Shown here: in pieces, positions 1 through 5,951 of the stretch
Numbering within the stretch: position 1 is the first letter of the stretch
How the letters are laid out: each line of letters begins with the position of its first letter
Origin: Clostridium sp.
Lineage (GTDB): Bacteria; Bacillota; Clostridia; Lachnospirales; Lachnospiraceae
NCBI GenBank assembly: GCA_023664605.1
Contig: JAMPFF010000001.1
Span: forward strand, 189,204 to 234,325
DNA: 45,122 nt
Reading direction: 5' to 3'
The notes under the pieces: generated by a model
The model's input: only the letters and a program-made list of their open reading frames with translations
Database searches by the model: none
Told to the model about the DNA's origin: nothing
Translations under genes and position numbers: made by a program

Positions 1-72
1 TGGGCTATCGCCAAGCGGTAAGGCACAGGACTTTGACTCCTGCATTCGCTGGTTCAAATCCAGCTAGCCCAG
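1..72 (+). tRNA. tRNA-Gln (UUG)
   Basis: The sequence folds as a cloverleaf with a 7-bp acceptor stem (TGGGCTA at 1-7 against TAGCCCA at 65-71) and discriminator G72. The anticodon loop reads CTTTGAC, giving anticodon TTG (Gln). The T-arm contains GGTTCAAATCC. CCA is not encoded. It begins at the first base of the window, so its promoter is outside. It lies 7 bases before tRNA-Lys and is probably co-transcribed with it. Confidence 0.96.
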
Positions 73-79
73 TTTATAT

Positions 80-152
80 GGGCCACTAGCTCAGGTGGTA
101 GAGCACTTGACTTTTAATCAAGTTGTCTGGGGTTCGAATCCCCAGTGGCTCA
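80..152 (+). tRNA. tRNA-Lys (UUU)
   Basis: A cloverleaf is visible: the acceptor arm GGGCCAC pairs with GTGGCTC (one G-T pair), the anticodon stem is CTTGA/TCAAG with loop CTTTTAA (anticodon TTT), the T-arm contains GGTTCGAATCC, and the discriminator is A152. CCA is not encoded. The last 13 bases of the gene are the first part of a 62-bp unit repeated downstream, described separately. Confidence 0.96.
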
Positions 153-278
153 TTAGAAAAGAAAATGCAATAGACTGGGGATTTGAACCCCTGTTCGACA
201 TCCCCAGTGGCTCATTAGAAAAGAAAATGCAATAGACTGGGGATTTGAACCCCTGTTCGACATCCCCAGTGGCTCATT
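140..278 (+). repeat. 62-bp tandem units carrying tRNA-Lys 3' end plus an inverted T-arm
   Basis: Units run 140-201 and 202-263, with a 15-base partial third copy at 264-278. Each unit starts with the tRNA-Lys 3' strand (CCCCAGTGGCTCA), continues with a purine-rich spacer of about 21 bases, and then holds a near-perfect antisense copy of the T-arm (ACTGGGGA at 174-181 and 236-243, then TTTGAACCCC). The antisense segment pairs with the next sense copy (TCCCCAGT at 201-208 and 263-270), with a small inner GAAC/GTTC stem. No T-run follows these hairpins, so they do not look like ordinary terminators. Confidence 0.9.
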
Positions 279-281
279 GGT

Positions 282-323
282 AATAACCCGAAATCTACAA
301 AGTGGATTTTAGGGTTATTTTTT
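282..323 (+). terminator. Rho-independent terminator of the tRNA-Gln/Lys operon
   Basis: AATAACCC (282-289) pairs with GGGTTATT (312-319), with an inner AAATC/GATTT stem, and a run of T follows to 323. It ends the tRNA transcript just before the ribosome site of the first MATE gene. Confidence 0.85.
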
Positions 324-350
324 AGCCCTGTAAAAATAGGAGAAAAGGCC

Positions 351-1673
351 ATGAATAACCTGGATATGACAAAAGGGGATGCCGGAAAACATTTGCTGCA
401 ATACGCCCTTCCCCTTATTCTGGGAAATTTTTTCCAGTTGACCTATAATGTCGTGGATTCCATTATTCTGGGGCGTTTCGTGGGCAAAGAGGCGCTTGCC
501 GCATCAGGTATGGCAAATCCGGTTATCAATATCATGATTCTTGGAATTTCCGGCATCTGTCTGGGTGCGGGAGTCATGATGAGCGAGTTTTTCGGCGCGG
601 GCAGATGGGAAATGCTGAAAAAGGAAGTTGCGACTATCAGTATATTTGGCTGCGGCATTGCCGTTTTTATTGCGCTTTTAGGAATCCTTTTTACGGATCC
701 GCTGTTAAGAGCCTTGAGCGTGCCGGATGAACTTATCGGCATGACAGATGCGTACCTGAAGATAATACTGGCCGGAATCCCATTCGTATTTTTTTATAAT
801 GCGCTGGCTATGGCTTTAAAGAGCGTGGGAGATTCCAAGGCAACCCTTAAATTTCTGATTTTTTCATCCCTGTTAAATGCCGGTTTGGATTTGATATTCA
901 TAGGCGGACTGGGGTATGGGATTATCTGCTCATCCATAACAACTGTTATTTCAGAAGCGGCTTCCGTTTTGCTTTCACTTGTCTATATATACCGGAAAGC
1001 GGATTATCTTTGTCCGGCAAGACAGGATATCAGAGTGGACAGAACATTGCTTACCAAAACGCTGCAATATGGAGGCATAACGGCATTACAGCAGTTGTGC
1101 CAGCCGCTTGGGAAACTTTTGATACAGGGTTCGGTCAATAAGCTTGGCATCGACGCTATTGCGGCATATAATATCGTGACGCGTATAGATGATTTTGCCT
1201 ATACGCCCCAGCAGAGCATCGCGCATGGCATTACCACATTTGTCGCGCAAAACCGCGGTGCGGGAAAAGATGAGAGAGTCCGGGAGGGATTTCAGAAAGG
1301 GCTTCGTCTGGAAGTTTTATACTGGATGCTGCTTTGTATAATAGTATCTTTGGGAAATAGAGTCATTATATCGTTTTTTATTGATGTGAAAACGGAACAA
1401 AACATTATGCTGATAGGCGGCCGCTATTTGGCGACAATGGCCTTTTTTTATCTGTTTCCGGCATTTACAAACGGCATTCAGGGATTTTTCAGAGGAATGG
1501 GCGATATGAAAATAACGCTGATTTCCACCTATATTCAGGCGAGCCTCAGAGTGGTATTTACCGCCATATTAACGCCGCATATGGGTATTTACGGGATATG
1601 TTTTGCAGCCGCTATCGGATGGATATGTATGCTTTTATATGAGGTTCCCTGTTATCTCAGGCGGAAGAAGTGA
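351..1673 (+). CDS. MATE family multidrug/cation efflux transporter
   Basis: This 440-residue inner-membrane protein has the length and about 12 hydrophobic segments of the MATE family, which exports drugs or metabolites by Na+ or H+ antiport. The N-terminal half opens with the family pattern LPLILGNFFQLTYNVVDSII, followed by GRFVGKEALAASG. The second half repeats the fold, including AYNIVTRIDDFAYTPQQSI and later GIQGFFRGMGD. The ATG at 351 has an AGGAG site 8 bases upstream. It lies 90 bases before a second MATE gene of a different subgroup (454 residues), so the two may be co-transcribed. The substrate cannot be told from sequence. Confidence 0.93.
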   Translation: MNNLDMTKGDAGKHLLQYALPLILGNFFQLTYNVVDSIILGRFVGKEALAASGMANPVINIMILGISGICLGAGVMMSEFFGAGRWEMLKKEVATISIFGCGIAVFIALLGILFTDPLLRALSVPDELIGMTDAYLKIILAGIPFVFFYNALAMALKSVGDSKATLKFLIFSSLLNAGLDLIFIGGLGYGIICSSITTVISEAASVLLSLVYIYRKADYLCPARQDIRVDRTLLTKTLQYGGITALQQLCQPLGKLLIQGSVNKLGIDAIAAYNIVTRIDDFAYTPQQSIAHGITTFVAQNRGAGKDERVREGFQKGLRLEVLYWMLLCIIVSLGNRVIISFFIDVKTEQNIMLIGGRYLATMAFFYLFPAFTNGIQGFFRGMGDMKITLISTYIQASLRVVFTAILTPHMGIYGICFAAAIGWICMLLYEVPCYLRRKK

Positions 1674-1763
1674 TTGCATCCGGTTTTTAATTGTAGTAAT
1701 ATAAATAGTACGCGGTAATTTTGTACAAGACAGTGCAGACGCATAGAAAGGCGAGGTATTATA

Positions 1764-3128
1764 ATGGAACAGACAAAAGAAAATAAAATGGGTATAATGC
1801 CTGTCAATAAGCTGTTACTTACCATGTCGCTTCCAATGGTGATATCCATGCTGGTACAGGCGTTATATAATGTGGTGGACAGTATTTTCGTCGCCAGAAT
1901 CAATGAAAATGCGCTGACGGCAGTTTCGCTGGCATTCCCGATTCAGAGTTTGATGATTGCCGTAGCGGCGGGAACCTGCGTCGGCATTAATGCGGTGCTT
2001 TCCCGTTCTTTAGGTGAAAAAGATTACGCTAAAGTCAATAAGAGCGCATGTAACGGTATTATTTTAATGGCGGTCAGTTACTGTATCTTTCTGTTGGTCG
2101 GTATCTTTGGGGCGGCTCCCTTTTATAAAAGCCAGACACAGGATGCAGAGATTGTGCAGTTCGGCATAGACTATCTGACCGTTATCTGCTGCTGTTCTTT
2201 CGGTATTTTCACGCAGTTTACGTTTGAAAAGCTGTTACAGGCGACTGGCAAAACCTTTTATACGATGATTACGCAGGGCGTGGGCGCGATTGTGAATATC
2301 ATTTTAGACCCTATTTTGATATTCGGGCTTGCGGGAATGCCGCGTATGGGCGTAAGAGGAGCGGCTGTGGCGACCGTTATCGGTCAGACAATCGCGGGAA
2401 TTTTAGCAATCTATTTTAACTATGCCAAAAACGAGGAAGTGAAAATTAAACGTGACGGACTGAAACTGGAGGGGGAGATTGTAAAACAGATTTACATGAT
2501 AGGCGTACCGTCCATGATTATGCAGGCAATCGGCTCGTTGATGACCTATGGCATGAATTTGATACTGATATCGTTTTCCTCGACGGCAACGGCGGTATTC
2601 GGCGTTTACTATAAATTACAGAGTTTCGTATTTATGCCAATTTTCGGTATGAATAACGGTTTGGTGCCGATTCTGGCTTATAACTTTGGTGCGGGTAAAA
2701 AAGAGCGTTTCATAAAGGCTATCAAGCTCGGCATCATGTACGCGGTGATTGTCATGCTGATAGGACTGGCTGTGTTCAATCTGGTTCCGGAAACGCTTCT
2801 ATCATTCTTTGACGCGTCGGAGACCATGATGCAAATCGGCGTGCCTGCGCTCCGCACTATCAGTATCAGCTATTTGTTCGCGGGCTTTTGCATTATCTGT
2901 GGTACGGTGTTCCAGGCATTGGGAAGCGCGGTTTACAGCATGATTGTATCGATTGCGAGACAGTTGGTCGTACTGCTTCCGGCAGCGTACCTGCTCTCCT
3001 TAACGGGCAGCGTGGACAATGTCTGGTGGGCGTTCCCGATAGCCGAAGTGATGTCTTTAATGATGACTATCTTCTTTATGATTAGAACTAACCGAAAGAT
3101 TATCAGTCATATCGGAGAGACTGCATAG
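1764..3128 (+). CDS. MATE family efflux transporter
   Basis: This 454-residue polytopic membrane protein contains the MATE N-terminal pattern LPMVISMLVQALYNVVDSIF, and a second-half signature around 'FVFMPIFGMNNGLVPILAYNFGAGKKER'-type sequence at about residues 290-315 (split here by position, not a full motif). That FGAGK-containing region is typical of the DinF/NorM-like branch of Clostridia. The ATG at 1764 follows a GCGAGG site. The stop codon TAG at 3126-3128 lies inside the 9-bp target duplication of the palindromic element that begins at 3130, so that insertion left the reading frame intact. The transported compound is unknown. Confidence 0.93.
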   Translation: MEQTKENKMGIMPVNKLLLTMSLPMVISMLVQALYNVVDSIFVARINENALTAVSLAFPIQSLMIAVAAGTCVGINAVLSRSLGEKDYAKVNKSACNGIILMAVSYCIFLLVGIFGAAPFYKSQTQDAEIVQFGIDYLTVICCCSFGIFTQFTFEKLLQATGKTFYTMITQGVGAIVNIILDPILIFGLAGMPRMGVRGAAVATVIGQTIAGILAIYFNYAKNEEVKIKRDGLKLEGEIVKQIYMIGVPSMIMQAIGSLMTYGMNLILISFSSTATAVFGVYYKLQSFVFMPIFGMNNGLVPILAYNFGAGKKERFIKAIKLGIMYAVIVMLIGLAVFNLVPETLLSFFDASETMMQIGVPALRTISISYLFAGFCIICGTVFQALGSAVYSMIVSIARQLVVLLPAAYLLSLTGSVDNVWWAFPIAEVMSLMMTIFFMIRTNRKIISHIGETA

Positions 3129-3129
3129 T

Positions 3130-3339
3130 CACGGAAATCAATTTTCAGTTTCATTCTTTTTGGAATGGCAGGACAGAGATAAATCCCTTGTCGGTACGCT
3201 TTCGCTTCGTGAAAAACACAGCGGCAGTAAATTCGTGAAAGACCTCATTAACTGCCGGTGTTTTTCAAGAACCTCCGCGGGATTTATCTCTGTCCTGCCG
3301 CCTCTAAACCAAAGTGATAACTAAAAATTGATTTCCGTG
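3130..3339. mobile_element. MITE-like palindromic element, copy 1, with 9-bp target duplication
   Basis: This 210-bp non-coding element has terminal inverted repeats starting CACGGAAATCAATTTT on both ends. CTGCATAGT is present directly on each side (3121-3129 and 3340-3348), a perfect 9-bp target-site duplication. Inside, 3167-3187 is the exact reverse complement of 3279-3299, GAAAAACAC pairs with GTGTTTTTC, and CGGCAGT pairs with ACTGCCG, so nearly the whole element folds back on itself. No transposase is encoded. Copy 2 lies at 9083-9323. A 9-bp duplication is used by several transposase families (for example ISLre2, IS4, IS256), so I do not assign one. Confidence 0.85.
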
Positions 3340-3357
3340 CTGCATAGTGGCAAAAGA

Positions 3358-3386
3358 TTGACAGAAAACCCGCTAAATGATATGAT
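3358..3386 (+). promoter_or_regulatory. Sigma-A promoter of tRNA-Leu
   Basis: A consensus -35 TTGACA (3358-3363), a 17-bp spacer and -10 TATGAT (3381-3386) place the start point near 3393, just before the tRNA at 3399. The -10 box is enclosed by an inverted repeat, CCGCTA (3370-3375) and TAGCGG (3390-3395). Confidence 0.85.
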
Positions 3387-3398
3387 ACATAGCGGCAA

Positions 3399-3479
3399 GC
3401 GGATGTGGCGGAATTGGCAGACGCGCCAGATTTAGGTTCTGGTGTCCACGACGTGCAGGTTCAAGTCCTGTCATCCGCA
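3399..3479 (+). tRNA. tRNA-Leu (UAG)
   Basis: This is a class II tRNA of 81 bases. The acceptor GCGGATG pairs with CATCCGC, the anticodon stem CCAGA/TCTGG encloses loop TTTAGGT (anticodon TAG, Leu), the variable arm is TGTCCACGACGTG, and the T-arm contains GGTTCAAGTCC. Discriminator A3479. CCA is not encoded. Its strong promoter lies directly upstream and a T-arm-derived terminator directly downstream. Confidence 0.96.
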
Positions 3480-3493
3480 GTTGAAAAAGAGAA

Positions 3494-3548
3494 AGAGTGG
3501 AAACAGGACTTGAACCTTGTGCAACGTCCTGTCATCCGCTCTTTTTTT
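3494..3548 (+). terminator. Terminator built from an inverted copy of the tRNA-Leu T-arm
   Basis: The stem is AGAGTGG (3494-3500) plus ACAGGAC (3503-3509) against GTCCTGT (3526-3532) plus CCGCTCT (3536-3542), ending in seven T (3542-3548). Positions 3503-3517 are the exact antisense of tRNA-Leu 3457-3471, and 3526-3539 repeat the tRNA 3' end 3465-3478. The A-rich left side also makes it usable as a terminator for the converging kinase gene, whose stop codon lies at 3547-3549. Confidence 0.85.
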
Positions 3549-4833
3549 ATGGCAGCCTTACCGTAAAAACGCTCCCCCCGCCGGGATTGTCCGTCACGTT
3601 GATTTTCCCGTGGTGGGCGGCGACAATCTCATAGGCTATCGAAAGCCCCAGCCCGAAATGCCCTTTTGTGCTGCGGGATTTTTCGGCGCGGTAGAAACGC
3701 TCGAAAATATGCTTTTTATCCGCATCGGAAATGCCGATGCCGTTATCGGTTACGGATATTTCAAAACACTCGTTATCCTTATACCAGACAAGTTCTAACG
3801 TAATCTGCCCGTTTTCCGGCGTATAGCTGAGTGCGTTATGCAAAAGGATGGAAAGTACCTGCGCAATGCGGGAAGCGTCGCACTGATAGCGGGGAAGCGC
3901 TTCTTCCGGCAGGATAAGAAGCAGGGTCAAATTTTTATTTTGACATAACGGCTCGAAAGCTTCAAAGGCGTTGAGGCACAGCGTATCCAACTGCACGGGT
4001 TTACGTTCAATCAGAAAACGGTTGGCGCCGAGGCGCGCAAGCGTCAGCATATCGTCAATCAGACGCTCCATACGCTTGCCCTCGTTGCGGATAGTCTGGA
4101 AAAAACCTGTCTGTTCCTCGACGGACGCGCTCTGACAGCATTCGCTGCTGGCAAGAATCACGGAAAGCGGCGTACGCAGTTCATGGGAAGCGGCAGCGAT
4201 AAACTGCATCTGCGCTTCATGATTTTCACGCAGAGGTTTCAGAAGCCTGCCCGTAAAAATCCACGAAAAAACACAAAACAGTATGATGGCGGCAAAATCA
4301 AGACAGGCAAAGAGGACGCGCTGGCGAAAGACCTGTGTATCCAGCGTCCGCAAAGAAGAAAGAATAATGATTTGGGACGTCGTGCCGCCGCGATCTATAT
4401 CAATAAAAGAACAATAATAGGTGTTATTTGTAGTGGAAGAAAAAAATTCATATTCTGTGTGCCAGATACCGGAATAGGAAATGCCTTTCCCTATGATATT
4501 ATGGCAGGCTTCCAGACTCTCCGCGAACAATTTCCGATTATTAGAATCAAGGCGATTACGAAGCGCATTATAAAGAAAAGGAACGCCGTTATCTATAACA
4601 TATATGGTATAGTGGTTCTGCGCTTCCATCCGTGTCAGCCATTGTATGGATAAAGATGCCGTATCTTCCAGTTCCATTGTAATCGTGCCGATATCGTTTT
4701 GAAACGAATGAAACTGATTTTCGTAGAGACTGTTTTCCGATACATGAAGATAGAGAAACGACATCAAAATCATAATAGCCGAAGTAGTACCGGCGCATAA
4801 TAAAGTAAAGAGCAAGTGTGCTTTACGAAACAT
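3547..4833 (-). CDS. Two-component sensor histidine kinase (OmpR/PhoR-type partner)
   Basis: This 428-residue membrane kinase has a transmembrane segment at about residues 7-28, an extracytoplasmic sensor region of about 140 residues with no recognisable fold, and a second membrane segment at about 174-194. A HisKA domain follows with the phosphorylatable H217 in SHELRTPLSV. The ATP-binding domain has the N box (HNALSYTPENG), DNGIGIS and GHFGLGLSIA. The partner regulator gene ends 38 bases upstream of this start on the same strand, so the two form an operon. A large solute-binding lipoprotein is transcribed divergently from the pair and may be its target. That link is inferred from position only. 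Confidence 0.93.
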   Translation of the reverse strand: MFRKAHLLFTLLCAGTTSAIMILMSFLYLHVSENSLYENQFHSFQNDIGTITMELEDTASLSIQWLTRMEAQNHYTIYVIDNGVPFLYNALRNRLDSNNRKLFAESLEACHNIIGKGISYSGIWHTEYEFFSSTTNNTYYCSFIDIDRGGTTSQIIILSSLRTLDTQVFRQRVLFACLDFAAIILFCVFSWIFTGRLLKPLRENHEAQMQFIAAASHELRTPLSVILASSECCQSASVEEQTGFFQTIRNEGKRMERLIDDMLTLARLGANRFLIERKPVQLDTLCLNAFEAFEPLCQNKNLTLLLILPEEALPRYQCDASRIAQVLSILLHNALSYTPENGQITLELVWYKDNECFEISVTDNGIGISDADKKHIFERFYRAEKSRSTKGHFGLGLSIAYEIVAAHHGKINVTDNPGGGSVFTVRLP

Positions 4834-4871
4834 AACAAGTGTGTTCCTTTCTTATTAAAACAGGTGTTATA

Positions 4872-5552
4872 TTAGGGCAGAATAAGCGCATATCCCACAC
4901 CCCAGACCGTTTTTATCTGTAAGGCGGAACCGACAGCTTTCAGCCGTCGGCGCAGGAAATGAATGTAGTTGTCCAGATTGCCGTTTTCTACTTCACTGTC
5001 CGGCCCCCATACTTTCAAAAGCAGGGTTTCACGCGCAATCGTCTGTTTTGACGTATGCAGGAAACTTTCCAGCAAATCCGCTTCGCGGCGCGATAACATA
5101 CAGTCGCCGTCCGGCCCTGTCAGGCACATTTCGCGGGGAGACCAGATAATGTCATGATAACGTATGATACCGTCGGACTGTGCGTTTAGGATGAGAGAAC
5201 GTCTTGTGACACAGCGTATTCTTGCTAACAGCTCTTCAAAATCAAAGGGTTTGACAAGATAGTCGTCCGCACCCAAATCCAGGCCGGTAATTTTATCCTG
5301 CAGCATACCGAGAGCGGTAATCAGAATCACGGGTGCGTTGACCGCCGCCTGCCGCAGTTCGGTCAAGACCTGCGTTCCCTCTATATCGGGCAGCATCCTG
5401 TCCAATAAGATAACGTCATAGATATTCTGCCTGCCATAATAGAGCGCTTCCTCGCCGGTATAGCAGGAGTCCGTCTGATACCCCCGCTTATGTAACTGCC
5501 ATGTTAAAGCCTGATTTAAGTTTTTGTCATCCTCGGCAAGTAAAATACGCAT
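4872..5552 (-). CDS. OmpR-family response regulator
   Basis: This 226-residue protein has an N-terminal receiver domain (acidic residues E7, D8 and D9, phospho-acceptor D51 in ILLDRMLPD, conserved K101 in YLVKPFDFEELLARI) and a C-terminal winged-helix trans_reg_C domain (about 130-226, with LSRREADLLESFL and a VWGVGYAL ending). The start ATG at 5552 has AAAGGAGA upstream on the minus strand. It is the first gene of the operon with the kinase at 3547-4833. Its leader contains a long inverted-repeat structure (5589-5757). Confidence 0.95.
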   Translation of the reverse strand: MRILLAEDDKNLNQALTWQLHKRGYQTDSCYTGEEALYYGRQNIYDVILLDRMLPDIEGTQVLTELRQAAVNAPVILITALGMLQDKITGLDLGADDYLVKPFDFEELLARIRCVTRRSLILNAQSDGIIRYHDIIWSPREMCLTGPDGDCMLSRREADLLESFLHTSKQTIARETLLLKVWGPDSEVENGNLDNYIHFLRRRLKAVGSALQIKTVWGVGYALILP

Positions 5553-5617
5553 GGGAAATCTCCTTTCTCATTTACGCCTATTAGATGATTGCGCAACTCT
5601 TTTTTCATAACTTTATG

Positions 5618-5757
5618 TTGTGCAATAGAAACAATATCGCAAGCAGGATGCTTTGGAACCGTCGGCGTTTTGGCGCTGTTTTTTAGCGCCTTATGCGCCG
5701 TTACGAGTGACAATGCAGCGCAAGCGTGCCCTGCGGTGATTTGTTTCTATTGTACAA
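5618..5757. repeat. 140-bp inverted-repeat element in the regulator leader
   Basis: TTGTGCAATAGAAACAA (5618-5634) is the inverted repeat of 5741-5757 (16 of 17 positions). Between them lies a nested hairpin: CGGCG (5663-5667) and GGCGCT (5672-5677) pair with AGCGCC (5685-5690) and CGCCG (5696-5700). It could be a second MITE type, but I see no target duplication. The left arm also pairs with ATTGCGCAAC at 5589-5598, giving two mutually exclusive folds in the transcript of the minus-strand operon. The rest of the gap (5758-5951) is AT-rich and probably holds the divergent promoters. I could not fix their boxes with confidence. Confidence 0.6.
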
Positions 5758-5951
5758 GAATGGTTACAAAATCTTAGTTTCGCACTCATCTATTGATTTT
5801 ATCCTATCATAAGATTCTTTAAAAGTCCTCTAAAGAAAACAGAAACAAGAAAATCTTAAAAAATATTAGAGAAAGTTTAGAGATTTTTCTGTTATTTTGT
5901 GTATACGGCAATGCAAATATTGACAGATTGTAAAAATAACGGAGGATATTT

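Noticed and set aside
140-278. Possible CRISPR array because of regularly spaced repeats
   Set aside because: The repeats are contiguous 62-bp copies with no unique spacers, and their sequence derives from the adjacent tRNA-Lys.
1-278. Attachment site of an integrated element at tRNA-Lys
   Set aside because: Direct copies of the tRNA end exist, but no integrase, excisionase or phage/ICE gene is present nearby. The inverted T-arm copies are also not explained by integration alone.
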